DNA of 64,000 bases from Turnera subulata. Lineage: Eukaryota; Streptophyta; Magnoliopsida; Malpighiales; Passifloraceae. Positions 33,480 through 46,483 of this stretch are shown piece after piece. The notes beneath the pieces were generated by a model. It did not search any database. It was not told the DNA's origin and saw only the letters and a list, made by a program, of their open reading frames with translations. A program made the translations under genes and the position numbers. The DNA is taken from the NCBI GenBank assembly GCA_028386065.3, contig JAKUCV010000288.1:67797-131796 (forward strand). The letters run 5' to 3'. The first letter of the stretch is position 1. Each line of letters opens with the position of its first letter.

Positions 33480-34300
33480 ATTGGTGGGAAGGAGACCAAG
33501 AGTTGATTGACATGGGAGCCACACACAAATTCTTCCAAAAGTCCGAGGCACAAAGGCTTGGTATTTAATTTGGGGAGGAGCATGGATGGTTGAAAGCCGT
33601 CAACTCCGAAGCCAAGCCAATTCATGGAGTTGCACGCGGGGTCGACGTAGCCATTGGGAACTGGCGCAGGAAGATCGATCTCACGGTAGTCGACATGGAA
33701 GAGTATCCAATTGTGCTAGGTGTGGAGTTTGTTGACCTGACAAGAGCTACGCCAGTGCCGACCGCAAATAGCATTATCTTGATGGGTGGAAGCAAGTCAT
33801 GCACGGTTGGGGTGTTGCGCGAGGGGAAGGCACAAAAGGCAAAGGCGATGAGCGCCATGCGACTTGTCAAGCATGAACCAAGGGGCCTACAGGAGAACAA
33901 TGGGAAGGCGATGGGGGACGTCGCCAACAAGGGAGGTGCGCTACATCGGGACAAGGCCAAAGTGCAACAAGCCAAGGAATCGCTGGGGCAACACCAACAC
34001 GAAGGGAAAGTGGAGGTGACTAAAGGCTTCATGGGGAGCACCAAGGGAGATGGCCAATCCAACAAGCCAACGCGGGGGCGAAGGCGTAGGAGGCGCACAA
34101 GAAAATGGAGGAAGCACGGGGAGCTAGCACGGGAGTGCAATGAGGGCGTTGCGCCAACAAGTGGGGGAGGATGTCACGCGGTGTGCTACGAGGACTCAAG
34201 AATTGCGCGGAAGATTCTAGAGAGGTCCGGAATGCGCAAGGAGTGTGTAGACTTTTCCAGAGAATGGCGGAATTCTCTAGATGGTGGTGGTGCACACTAG
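33480..34300 (+). pseudogene. Gypsy aspartic protease remnant with basic tail
   Basis: At 33503-33530 the translation reads IDMGATHKFF, the place of the catalytic D-S/T-G triad; here the middle residue is Met, which should abolish activity. After a stop (about 33567) the frame 33590-34300 continues with protease-fold blocks (VDMEEYPIVLGVEF, the usual LG motif) and then an Arg/Lys-rich tail (GRRRRRRTRKWRK) of no known family. The tail runs to the 3' LTR. Confidence 0.65.
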
Positions 34301-34736
34301 AGAGTTCTAGAATATTGTAGGACAAGTATAAATATGTATGCCTAGATATTTTGGTAGAACACTCTAGAACTTGAAATGATAGCCAATGGATCGTGGAACC
34401 TTCTAGAGACGCGATCCTAGCCATCCATTGAGGAGGTGGATGGGCTATATATATAGGAGAGAGGTCTCCTCATTTTGGGCATGCATGCTTGGTTGGGCAT
34501 TCAAGTGTAAAGAGCACGGGGTTCACACTGGTAAACACTCTTTGTTGTTAATGTACACATTGCTTTCCTCCAACACTTTCCGAGAGTTCTCTTGCCAGCG
34601 TGGTAGCGGGGTTTAGGCTGACTTAGGCTTGAGATTGGGGTTCTTGCCTAAGTGCCGCATGGGCAATAGTTGGGATTTCTAAGTCTCGTGACAATTGGAG
34701 GCGGAGTTTGCATTCCATAACTCCCGGCCCGTGAAA
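34172..34736 (+). repeat. 3' LTR of gag-protease gypsy element
   Basis: Starts TGTCACGCGG after the purine tract GTGGGGGAGGA and ends at about CCCGTGAAA (34736). Its last part matches the 5' LTR remnant 32061-32091. TATATATATAGG near 34445 is a TATA-like box. Confidence 0.7.
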
Positions 34737-37700
34737 CCAGTGGGGCTCCAAAGGTGCACCAATGGCGCACCAATGGCCCATTGAACCAATGCATAGGAGC
34801 ATTCTCCAAATCCACCATGTCAAATGCTACCTAAGAAGATTCAAAAAATATGGGGATGATTTATAAGGAGTTTTGGATGCCTTCCCCGAACATTTTGAGC
34901 TTATCTGTGGTGCTTTTCCATTTTTCAAGATTTTTACGGGATTTTAATTGTTCAAAAAATAAAAAGTTGGACTTCCACTTCTCAGAAAAATCTGAAACTT
35001 TGCAGGTAGATAGATTGGATATTTTTTTGTGTGTGTACAAAATTTCAGCTCAAAACTCAAAAATTAAAATTTCAGCTCAACACTTAAAAAACGCACTGAT
35101 GGGCGCACCATTGGCCCAATGAACCAATGCATAAGAGCAGTCTCCAAATCCACCATGTCAAATGCTACCTAAGATGATTCCACAAATATGGGGATGATTT
35201 ATAAGGATTTTTGGATGCCTTCCCCGGTCATTTTGAGCTCATTTGAGGTGCTCTTCCATTTTTTCCCGATTTACGGGATTTTAGTTGTTCCAAAAATAAA
35301 AAAGTTGAACTTCCACTTCTTAGACAAATCTCACATCTTTCAGGTAGTTAGATTGGATTTTTATAGGTGTGTGTATAAAATGTCAGTTCAAAACTCAAAA
35401 ATCAAAATTTCAGCTCAAAACATAGAAATCGCACCAATAGCGCCCCAAAGGCGCACCAATGGGGCACCAAAGGCGCACCAATGGCGCCCCAATAGCGCAC
35501 CAATGGCCCAATGAATCAATGCATAGAAACAATCTCATAATCCACCATGTCAAATGCTACCTAAGATGATTCCACAAATATGGGGATGATTTATAAGGAT
35601 TTCGGGATGCGTTCCCCGGACATTTTGAGCTCGTCTGAGGTGCTTTTCCTTTTTTCCGGATTAATGCAATTTTAATTGTTCTAGGATGTTAGATTGGATT
35701 TTTATTGGTGTGTGTACAAAATTTCAGCTTAAAATTCAAAAATTAAAAATTCAGTTCAAAACTCAAAAATCGCACAAATAGGGGCACCAATGGCGCCCCA
35801 ATAGCGCACCAAATGGCCCAATGAACCAATGCATAAGAGCAATCTCATAATCCACCATGTCAAATGATACCTAAGATGATTTATAAGAATTTTTGGATGC
35901 CTTCCCTGGACATTTTGAGCTTATCTGAGGTGCTTTTTCAATTTTCCCGATTTACGGAATTTTATTTGTTCCAAAAATAAAACGTTGGACTTCCAAATCT
36001 TAGAAAAATCTCACAATTTTCAGGTAGTAGAATGAATTTTTATTGGTGTGTGTACAAAATTTCAGCTCAAAATTAAAAAATCAAAATTTCAGCTCAAAAC
36101 TCAAAAATTGCACCAATAGCGCACCTATGGCCCAATGAACCAATGCATAAGACCAATCTCATAATCCGCCATGTCAGATGCTACCTAAGACGATTCCACA
36201 AATATGGGGATAATTTATAAGGATTTTTGGATGCCTTCCCCGGACATTTTGTGCTCATCTGAGGTGCTTTCCCATTTTCCCCAATTTACGGATTTTAATT
36301 GCTCCAAAGATAGAAAGTTGGATATCCACTTCTCAGAAAAATTTGAAATTTTGCAGGTAGTTAGATTGGATTTGTATTTGTGTGTGTACAAAATTTCAGC
36401 TCAAAACACAAAAATCAAAATTACAGCTCAAAACTCAAAAATCGCACCATTAGCGCACCAAAGGCGCACCAATGGTTCCCCAAAGGCGCTTGCGCACCAA
36501 TGAAACAATGCATAAGAGTAATGTCGAAATCCACCATGTCAACTGCTACATAAGATGATTCCACAAATATGGGGATGATTTATAAGGATTTTTGGATGCC
36601 TTCCCCGGACATTTTGTGCTCATCTGAGGTGCTTTCCCATTTTTCCCGATTTACGGGATTTTAACTGTTCCAAAAATAAAAATTTGGACATCCACTTCTC
36701 AGCAAAATCTGAAAGTTTGCAGGTAGTTAGATTGGATTTTTATTTGATTGTGTACAAAAGTTTAGCTCAAAACTCAAAAATTATAATTTCAGCTCAAAAC
36801 TCAAAAATCGCACCAATAGCGCACCATTGGCGCCCCAAAGGCGCACCAATGGGGCCCTAAAGGCGCACCAATGGCCCAATGAACCAATGCATAAGAGCAA
36901 TCTCCAAATCCACCATGTCAAATGCTACCTAAGATGATTCCACAAATATGTGGATGATTTATAAGAATTTTTGGATGCCTTCCCCGGACATTTTGAGCTC
37001 TTCTAAGGTGCTTTTCCATTTTTTCCTGATTTGCGTGATTTTAATTGTTCAAAAAATAAAAAGTTGGACTTCCACTTCTTAGAAAAATCTCACATTTTTC
37101 AGCTAGTTAGAATGGATTTTTATTGGTGTGTGTACAAAATTTCAGCTCAAAATTCAAAAAACAAAATTTCAGCTCAAAACTAAAAAATCGCACCAATAGC
37201 GCACCAATGGCGGACCAATAGCGCTCCAATGGGGCACCATTGGCGCCCCAATAGCGCACCAATGGCCCAATGAACCAATGCAGAAGAGCAATCTCATAAT
37301 CCACCATGTCAAATGCTACCTAAGATGATTCCACAAATATGGGGATAGTTTATAAGGATTTTTGGATGCCTTCCCCAGATATTTTGAGCTCATCTGAGGT
37401 GCTTTTCCATTTTTTCCCGATTTATGGGATTTTAATTATTCCAAAAATAAAACGTTGGACTTCCAATTCTTAGAAAAATCACACGTTTTTCAGGAAGTTA
37501 GATTGGATTTTTATTGGTGTGTGTACAAAATTTCAGCTCAAAACTCAAAACTCAAAATTTCAGCTCAAAACTCAAAAATCGCACCAATAGCGCCCCATTG
37601 GCGCACCAATAGTGTAGGAATGGGGCACCAAAGGCGCACCAATAGTGCACCAATGGGCCAATGAACCAATGCATAAGAGCAATCTCATAATCCACCATGT

Positions 37701-38790
37701 CAAATGCTACCTAAGATGATTCCACAAATATGGGGATGATTTATATGGACTTTTGGATGCATTCCCCGGACATTTTGAGCTCATCTGAGGTGCTTTTCCA
37801 TTTTTCCCGTTTTACAGGATTTTAATTTTTCCAAAACTAAAAAGTTGGACATCCGCATCTCAGCAAAATCTGAAATTTTGCAGTGAGTTATATTGAATTT
37901 TTATTGGTGTGTACAAAATTTCAGCTCAAAACTCAAAAATCGCACCAATGGCGCACCAATGGCGCCCCAATAGCGCACCAATGGGGCACCAAAGGCGCAC
38001 CAATAGCCCACCAATGGCCCAATGAACCAATGCGTAAGAGCAATCTCATAATCTACCATGTCAAATGCTACCTAGCATGATTCCACAAATATGGGGATGA
38101 CTTATAAGCATTTTTGGATGCCTTCCCCGGACATTTTGAGCTCATCTGAGTTGCTTTTCCATTTTTCCTGATCTACGGGATATTAATTGTTCCGAAAATA
38201 AAAAGTTGGGCTTCCACTTCTCAGAAAACTCTGACATTTTCCCGGTAGTTGGATTGGATTTTTATTGGTGTGTGTACAAGATTTCAGCTCAAAACTCAAA
38301 AATCATAATTTCAGCTCCTATCTCAAAAATCGACCAACAGCGCACCAATGGTGCCCCAATGGTGCACCAATGGCGCACCAGTGGCGCGCCAATTTCTAAA
38401 AGCGCACCAATGGCGCACCAATAGCGCACCAATGGCGTGGCGATTTCTAAAAGCGCACCATTGGCGCACCAATGGCGCACCAGTGAGCAATCTCCAAATC
38501 CACCCAAACTAATGCTACCTAAGATGATTCCACAAATATGGGGATGATTTATACGGATTTGTGGATGCCTTCCCCGAACATTTTGAGGTCATATGGGGTG
38601 CTTTTCCATTTTCCCCGATTTATGGGATCTTAATTGTTCCAAAAATAAAAAATTGGAGTTCCACATCTCAGAAAAATCTGAAATTTTGTAGGTAGTTAGA
38701 TTGGATTTTTATTGGTGTGCATACACAGTTTCAGCTCAAAATTCCAAGAAATGAAGATTTTAGAGGGGGGCGGCCAGTTCAGACATCTTG
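34737..38790. repeat. Satellite array, about 11 units with inner 12-bp VNTR
   Basis: Units share a conserved core of about 250 bp. Anchors of the form ATGCTACCTAAGATGATTCC start near 34819, 35160, 35553, 35864, 36177, 36542, 36920, 37312, 37704, 38066 and 38512, giving lengths of roughly 310-450 bp. Each unit ends in a variable run of a 12-bp motif (GCGCACCAATGG and variants), and the copy number of this run explains most of the length variation. Some units lack part of the core (35864). No protein is encoded: the ORFs across it are artefacts of the repeats. The array starts exactly at the end of the gypsy 3' LTR. Confidence 0.9.
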
Positions 38791-38903
38791 ATTTCTAATG
38801 GTGCCCAGCCTGAAAAAAGTCTCTAGTGCTCTATAGGGGGGGAGCACTCTTGAGGATTGGAGACGCACCCGTTGGGGCACGAAAGGTGCGACAATGATGC
38901 ACC

Positions 38904-40452
38904 AATGACCCCGAGTTGGTGTAGGATCCATAGATGGAGTTAGCGTGCTTGGAATTGAGAGTTCTCAGTGGCTATGAAAAGCTAAGAGACAGGGCTATAA
39001 CTTTAATGCTGATTCCCAAGGTCAGTTCTGCTTTTAAGTTCTTGTTTAAGCTCGGTGAAGTTTCTGTTGGTGCAGGGCAGCTTCTGCCGGAATTGAGAAA
39101 AGATAAGTATTGTGGGTAAGATTGTGTTTTCCAAGCTATGATTGCTGTGAATGGATTGTGATGTACATTTTGTGTGTTTAAAATAGGGACTTAAGGTTCC
39201 AAAAGGCCTAAAAGCTGTAAAGGAGAGGAATTGGTTTAGGAATGCCTAGGTGATGGTAAGTAAATTTGTTATGCGAGTAGTGATTACTAGTGCGCCTTTG
39301 CTGGGCGGAAGGCCTTCTTAAGCATGCTTGAGTGCGTGAATGCTTGTTGTGTGGGCATGCTGGAACACTCTTGATGGGTTGGTGTAAATTGTAGCTAGTT
39401 CGCCATCACTGTCCAATTATGCATATTGTTGGCAAGTTCATAGTCATTGATGTCTACTGTGGCTTGATGAAGCTAGTTTGCCATTTTGGGCTATTTGTGC
39501 ATGTTGCTGACTCTATGGTGGATAATGGTTATGTTATGTGGGTGTGATCCATTTGATGCCATGGTTGCTTCTGTTGTTGTTGCATTTGAGGAGTGATGTG
39601 AATATCATTGGTTACATTGCACATGTTGTGCTTATTATTGCATTCCATCACATGGATGTGCATGTGATTGTGGATACCACTGGCCAGTTTGGAGACGGTG
39701 TAAAGGTAGTGCATGAGAAGATGTCTGCACTTACCATATTGATGATTATTTGACGAGTCTTGCGGTAGTTGATGGCCGTTTGGAGTAAAACTGTCGTGAT
39801 TATTTGATGGGCCTTGCGGTAGTTGATGGACGCTTGGAGTAAAATGGTCGTGATTATTTGATGGGTCATGCGGTGCTAGATGGCCGCTTGGAGTAAAACG
39901 GTCGTGCTTGTTCCGTGGCTTGAGTGCCCGGTATTTGTGCATTATGCATTACTGTATGTGTTGTATGACTGTGTGCTGCCCATGCCGAGCGTTGTGTGCA
40001 GTATGTGGTTGCTTTCTTGCCTGGCTTATTTACTTACTGAGTTTTATACTCACCCCGTTATTTCCTCCCCATGTCTTATAGGTGCGAGAATGAGAGTATG
40101 GGATGTAGCTTGATGGGTATAGTAGTGTCGGTCTTCTTTAATTATATTATTGTATTATTTATTCGTGGAGGTTGTGTCATTGTAAAGAAAGAGTTAGTGT
40201 ACCTTGCAGCAACGGTTTATTGACACTGGTGAAGTTGTCTTTATAAATGAGTCTTGGTACTTTTTATCTTCTTTACTGCCTTTGCATTTGTTTGTTGTTG
40301 CTTCGTTTTACGCTGCGCATTTTCTTGTTTGGTAACCCGCCGAGCAGAGGCAATGAGGTTTTGGTTGTGTCGATGAAAGGCCTTTGGGTGCCTTGTGGCA
40401 CGTAGTGGGTGCACATGGCACCTGGCCGGTCGCGCTTAGCGGGGGCGTGACA
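38904..40452 (+). repeat. 5' LTR remnant of LARD-like gypsy element
   Basis: 1,549 bp matching 44840-46387 from ATGACCCCGAGTTGG to GGGGGCGTGACA. It includes a 54-bp minisatellite (three copies, from about 39761). Confidence 0.8.
39761..39905. repeat. 54-bp minisatellite in LTR (also at about 45695-45840)
   Basis: Three units begin with TGCGGT at 39761, 39815 and 39869, each with GATGGCCGCTTGGAGTAAAA and GTCGTG. The same three-unit block is in the 3' LTR, so it existed before this insertion. Confidence 0.75.
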
Positions 40453-43400
40453 GTTGTGGTAGCGGAGCATGATTATTTTGAAGGAATTTGGTGTCATGAC
40501 ATTTATGTCATAGAGTGTAATAGTTGTAGTGGTGGTGGATATTTTTGTAAGGATGCTAGGTGTCATATTTGTCGTATGGGTGGAATATATATAATTACAA
40601 AGCATGGTTACGTTGTAATGTTTTTGCTAGAGGGGCAGTAGGGTGTTGAGTCTAGTGGCTAGTACCCATCAAGTTAGAGACCATTGGTTGGTGAGGGACG
40701 TGTGTCATATATCTGTATTTTGTTTATCTTATATGCTGCATTGTGTTTGTAACTGTGAAATATGACAATTTATTGTGAAAAAAACAATATGGTTGAAACC
40801 TTGTTGAACATATAGTTGAGGCCTTTTGGTTGTGTGCATACTAAGAGTATACAAGCATTCGTGGATTGCCTAAAGATGTAAACTAGGAGGAAAATGCTCT
40901 AAATATGAGAATACTGTCATCTGACATGGTTGCTTCTTAGGAAACGTCCGATATGTAATTAATTGTTGTTGACTTCATATGTCAGAAGGCCTAGACGTTA
41001 TACATGTGGAATGGGTGTTTCGAACTAGAATTTTGCATTCTGGTTGATTATATGGTTAAAGCAAAGTGGTAATTAACTTGGTTTTCTTTGGCCAAAAGGA
41101 TGCATATGTATAGGATTATAAAGTTATTTTAGACTGATCAAGTTATAGTTTGAGTTCTTAATCAACTAGAACTTTGATGATGAAGGTTAATATGATTTAA
41201 AAGCTAAATTCATGAATATGAATCGTATGGAATGTTTGCATCTACAGGATTTAAGTTGCATGTGTTTAATACTTTGACATAATTTCCCTTCGGGGCAGAG
41301 GTTATGAAATTTTAAGTTATTTTTGAATTTGATTATTTAGTGTATTAGAGAATCATCTAAGGGTGATATTTACAATTAAAGTCGTCACTGGTTTCGGTTA
41401 GCTAGGAGATTTAATGTTATATGTCCGATTGATGTGATGTTGATGATATACCCTGGGTGCTTGGTAACTTGTTTGTTTGATTAATTAAAATCTATCTTGG
41501 TGATGGATAAAAAGGCATTTTATGATAGGAATAATAACTAAGACACTAGTTATGGAAATGTTAGTATGGTGAATGATTAAGAGATATTGATGATGAGAGT
41601 GACATGATAATATACTTGTCTTAAAGTTGGCTTGCGAGGTATTCCCTAGTGATGTGGATGAACAATAAGTCTGTAAGAGTAGATATGAAGTTATGTTATA
41701 TGTTAAAGATATGATAAGTACATGAATTAGCAATTGAAGGAAATATTTGGAGATCGTGATTACTGTGGAATAAATGGCTAGGTGCATTTAGCTTAGGTGC
41801 TTGAGTGGACAAATGAGAGTGGTGATAGTGAGTTGGATGAGATTTAGGTCACTTGTTTCATGGATGTTTAATGAGGTAATGCATGCTGAAGGCTTGAGAT
41901 GTAAATGTTTTAGAATTGTCTGCAATATATGTTGTGTTTGTCTTACATGATTTTTGTGTGGAGGAAAAATGTTTCTGTGGGGGTAATATGTTTTTTAGTC
42001 TTTTGGGGTTCTAGATCGTGAGATGAGAGAAACACGACGAGATGATTATGTTGTCGTTGAACTAAGTGTATTATATATAATTTTACTGAAACTACTTTTG
42101 AGCATGTGTAATACATGATTTTTTATAATATGCACTTATTGTTTGACATACAGTTTTCTCATACTTTCTAAATGTCCATAGTTACATGGTGAATAAGGTA
42201 TTCATATTTGAAATGCATATTATGCGTCCTTGCTGGGGAAGAAAGTTTATTGTTACCTTATTAAGTATCTATGGTGTAATTTGCTATTGTGTTGTGTTTG
42301 AATTGGTTATGACGGTCTTATGAAAGCTCGGTATGCTGCCAAGAAATTTGGAGACAAAATCGTATGCAATTGGGACAACTGAGACTAAAGTATTAGGTGA
42401 AGTAAAATAATTGATCTTGTAAAGTCAAAGATGTGTAAACGATAATGGGGTAAGTTCAACCTTGGATCGATATAGTTGGAGTGAAGAGTCGATATATTGG
42501 AGGAAAATTTTCTGAGTGAAGGATGTCTAAGTATACAAGAGTAGGTTTGCAATTTTGTAAACCATAGCTTGATATTAACAAGTAAAATGTAATAGATGAT
42601 CTTGTGTTATCTAAGGATGAGTATAGTGTGAAGGAATAGGTTGTGATTATGGAGTTTTCGTTTAGACCTTGTGACTAAGGTATGATAATGATTATGTTAG
42701 GCCCTTTAAGCATTTAAAGTAGTAATGAAGGAAGATGAAGCGTTATGAACATTATGAAGAATTAGCATACACAAGAGTGTAGTTAACCTCTTCGATTTAT
42801 TTAGAGTTAGATTTGTATTGTTTGGAGTTAGATTTGTATTGTTTGGAGTTAGATCATGAAGTGCTAAGTATGTTCAAGTGCTTAAAATGAGTATTGAGTG
42901 TTATATATTTTGATAAGTGATTACCTTAATTCCAAAGAAGTTTAAGGTGCTCGTCGTAGGAAACATATGGGGTTAGTAATGTTTGGTGATTGTTACTAAG
43001 ATTAGGGTTTGAATTATCTAAAGACATAGTAAGAAGTTGAGGTATAGACGGAGTGACATAGCAAAAGCATGACTCTCTTATTTGAGAAGTAATTGGGCCT
43101 ACGGTTGTCCAATTGGTCCCAGTGGATATTTTGATTTAGTTAGTGTAATTGCTGCGCTCATCTGAGCACTAGTGTGCGAGTAGTATATTTTGTGGCTCCA
43201 TTGGAGTAATTGGCCTTGTTGGCCAATTGGCATGGTAGAGTTCTAGTAGTGCGCCTTAGTGGAGTGAATATGACGTAGAAGCTATTAGTGAAGAGAGATG
43301 TATTCTTTGAAGAAGTTAAGAGGAGATCTGTATGGTTACACTTGGAAGGCTAAAGGTACATTATAAAGTTTTATTTACTTAAACTATATGGACACAATTT

Positions 43401-43860
43401 TTGATATTTTCTATATTTATTAATGTTTTGTAAAATACTTTGAAGGCAAGAAATAAGCAAGTTTGACATGAGTACTGTTTAGCCTATCCATTTGTACCGT
43501 GACCAGAAGTGATATATAGTCAAGAGGCCTAGACTCTATAAGATTGTGATTGGGTTAGGGAGAATTGTAAGGTATAAAAGACATGATCATGTGAGGTATC
43601 TAAGTTTGGGAGTTATTTAGGTGTTGAGGTAGAACCTGGGTATAATTTTTTCGAGGTGAATAAGTTAGAGAAATACTTGAATGAGTTATAATCGAGTGAT
43701 CCACGAAAGGTAGAGCTTGAAACGAATGAGGAACAATAGATTGGCATATGAGCATATTTAGGAACAAGATTGAAACTTCCATATAAGGGTTGATGTTATC
43801 TTTGAGGTTATAATAATTTCTGAATTTCGAGGATGAAATTCTTTGAAGGAGGGGATGATG
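40453..43860 (+). other. Non-coding interior of LARD-like element
   Basis: 3.4 kb with a primer binding site at the left and a purine tract at the right but no gag or pol motifs on either strand. A short tandem repeat (GTTTGGAGTTAGATTTGTATT, three units) lies near 42800-42860. Only the last 50 bp (GAATTTCGAGGATGAAATTC) resemble the usual end of gypsy pol. Confidence 0.7.
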
Positions 43861-46387
43861 TGATACCCTAGGTACACCCTAGAGCTTAGAGAAGTATTTA
43901 CATCATGAGAGTCGTGTGTAGCCTTTCCTACGAGAGCATTCGTGTAAGTTGGATCGGGTATTCGGGAGAAAGTAGGTAATGTTAATAGTGTTGGTGTACA
44001 TGTTAGTATGGGTTTGGACTCGGTAACATGAATTGGTGTCGAATTGAGATGAGATAGTTAGCATAGGCTTGGCCTAGTGCACACAAGTGGGCTCGTAGTG
44101 ATCCGTTGGCACGGTTGGCCTAATTTAGTGTCCCGAGTGCTCGACTTGTTTAATTGGCCAATAAATGATGATTAATGATGAAAATGTGGTTATATGGTGT
44201 AATGGGTGCATTAGATGCACAATTGTTCAAGAGAGTTATCGGTGGGCTCGATTTGGTGCAAAATGGTGCGCAACAGGGGCATTGGCGTGCCCGTTGGTGC
44301 ACAATTGGGCCGATGAGGGATAAACGCGTAATTGGCCAAACCGGCGAATGAGAATAAGCCATATGACTCGGAAATATGCTGCTGAAGGTGTTTGGTGTAC
44401 AAGCTGGTAGGTTAAGTGTCATAGTTTATTGGTTGGAAAGTAAGCACGAGGTGGAACTTTTGGGCAAGTGGCACCAAGTGGTGGCAAGCGGTGGCAAGTG
44501 GGTGCTTACTCACCTACTTGTCCATGAATTAAGGAGGTGTAGCAGGCACCTCTCACCCATTATGTTCAGATCAAAATCGTGCTAAGGGAGAGAGAGGAGA
44601 AAGGGAGAAAAAGAAGAGGGGAAGAGAGGTGAGGCTAGGGTGGTTCTGCTCTCGGCAGAATGACCCTTGCCCACTAAATGAGGATTCTAGCCAAACCACC
44701 GGCTAGAATTGAGAGAAACCAAAGCCTACAGTTAGGTAACACCCATATCTGTCCATGGGTGTTGATCTTGCTATTTTTGGAGCTGAAATGAGAGAGTTAT
44801 GCACTCTCCAATTTCACTGTTCTGCAGCAGACCTGCTGCATGACCCCGAGTTGGTGTAGGAGCCATAGATGGAGTTAGCGTGCTTGGAATTGAGTGTTCT
44901 CAGTGGCTATGAAAAGATAAGAGACAGGGCTATAACTTTAATGCTGATTCCCAATGTCTGTTCTGCCTTTAAGTTCTTGTTTAAGTTTAGTGAAGTTTCT
45001 GTTGGTGCAGGGCAGCTTCTGCCGGAATTGAGAAAAGATAAGTATTGTAGGTGAGATTGTGTTTCCCAAGCTATGATTGCTGTGAATGGATTGTAATGTT
45101 TATTTTGTGTGTTTAAAACAGGGACTTAAGGTTCCAAGAGGCTTAAAAGCTGTAAAGGAGAGGAAATGGTTTAGGAATGCCTTGGTGATGGTAAGTAAGT
45201 TTGTTATGCGAGTAGTGATTACTAGTGCGCCTTTGCTGGGTGGAAGGCCCTCTTAAGCATGCTTGAGTGCGTGAATGCTTGTTGTGTGGGCATGCTGGTA
45301 CACTTTTGATGGGTTGGTGTAACTTGTATCTAGTTGGCCATCACTATCCAAATATGCATATTGTTGGCAAGTTCACAGTCATTGATGTCTATTGTGGCTT
45401 GGTGAAGCTAGTTTGCCATTTTGGGCTATTTGTGCATGTTGCTGACTGTATGGTGGATAGTGGTTATGTTATGTGGGTGTGATCCATTTGATGCCATGGT
45501 TGCTTCTGTTGTTGTTGCATTTGAGGAGTGATGTGAATATCATTGGTTGCATTGCACATGTTGTGCTTATTATTGCATTCCATCACTTGGATGCGCAAGT
45601 GATTGTGGATACCACTAGCCAGTTGGGAGATGGTGTAAAGGTAGTGTATGTGAAGATATGTGCACTCACCATATTGATGATTATTTGACGGGCCTTGCGG
45701 TAGTTGATGGCCGCTTGGAGTAAAACGGTCGTGATTATTTGATGGGCCTTGCGGTAGTTGATGGCCGCTTGGAGTAAAACGGTCGTGATTGTTTGACGGG
45801 CCATGCGGTGCTAGATGGCCGCTTAGAGTAAAATCGTCGTGCTTGTTCCGTGGCTTGAGTGCCTGGTATTTGTGCATTATGCATTACTGTATCTGCTGCA
45901 AGACTGTGTGTTGCCCATGCCGAGCCTTGTGTGCAGTATGTGGTTGCTTTCTTGCCTGGCTTATTTACTTACTGAGTTTTATACTCACCCCGTTATTTCC
46001 TCCCTATGTCTTACAGGTGCGAGAATGAGAGTATGGGAAATAGGTTGATGGGTATAGCAGATTCGGTCTTCTTTAATTATATTATTATATTATTTATGCA
46101 TGGAGTTTGTGTCATTGTAAAGTAAGAGTTAGTGCCCCTTGTAGCAACGATTTAGTGACACCAGTGAAGTTGTCTTTATAAATGAATCTTGGTACTTTTT
46201 ATCAGCTTTACTGCCTTTGCATTTGTTTGTTGTTGCTTCCTTTTAAGCTACGCACTTTCTTGGTTGGTAACCCTCCGAGCAGAGGCTATGAGGCTTTGGT
46301 TGTGTTGATGATTGGTTTTTGGGTGCCTTGTGGCACGTAGTGGGTACACATGGCACCTGGCCGGTCGCACTTAGCGGGGGCGTGAGA
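43861..46387 (+). repeat. 3' LTR of LARD-like gypsy element
   Basis: 2,527 bp starting TGATACCCTAGG after the purine tract and ending GGGGGCGTGAGA. The right 1,548 bp match the 5' LTR remnant. Confidence 0.8.
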
Positions 46388-46483
46388 AATGCGCACCAAT
46401 GGCGCACCAATGCACACCAATGGGCAGCATTGCGCCCCACTGTGGATGCACTCGGGCCCGAGGGTGCACCCGCAGGTTCCACC
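46388..46483. repeat. Satellite remnant
   Basis: Short run of the 12-bp GCGCACCAATGG motif between the LARD-like element and the copia solo LTR, probably the right edge of the satellite. Confidence 0.6.

Larger units (their letters stand above)
32061..34736 (+). mobile_element. Gag-protease Ty3/gypsy element lacking RT and integrase
   Basis: A plus-strand element with the last 31 bp of its 5' LTR (32061-32091, ending CCCATGACA), a primer-site-like TGTAGCGGAGC (32095-32105), gag and protease remains, a polypurine tract GTGGGGGAGGA just before 34172, and a 3' LTR at 34172-34736. The 5' LTR was split by the copia element at its GTTTG. No RT, RNase H or integrase is present between protease and the purine tract, so it is a deletion derivative or non-autonomous. 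Confidence 0.75.
38904..46387 (+). mobile_element. Large gypsy-type element without coding sequence (LARD-like)
   Basis: A plus-strand element: 5' LTR remnant 38904-40452, primer binding site TGGTAGCGGAGC at 40457-40468, a 3.4-kb interior without meaningful ORFs, a gypsy-style end (AAGGAGGGGATGATG before 43861) and a 3' LTR at 43861-46387. The 5' LTR lacks its first 980 bp, with satellite sequence there instead. Satellite motifs also follow the 3' LTR, so the element probably sits inside the satellite. Such empty elements depend on proteins supplied by others. Confidence 0.75.

Noticed and set aside
32050..34424. Minus-strand ORFs of 130-185 residues opposite the gypsy gag-protease region
   Set aside because: The plus strand has clear gag and protease homology. 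The minus ORFs are shadows in GC-richer sequence.
34850..38507. Several ORFs of 60-110 residues along the satellite array
   Set aside because: They recur with each monomer, shift between frames and are full of repeat-derived residues. They are shadows of the tandem repeat.
39529..39942. ORFs of 137 residues with SNNHDRFTPSGHQLPQGP-like repeats (also at 45464-45877)
   Set aside because: They are translations of the 54-bp LTR minisatellite, which is 18 codons long and so stays open. They lie antisense to the element.
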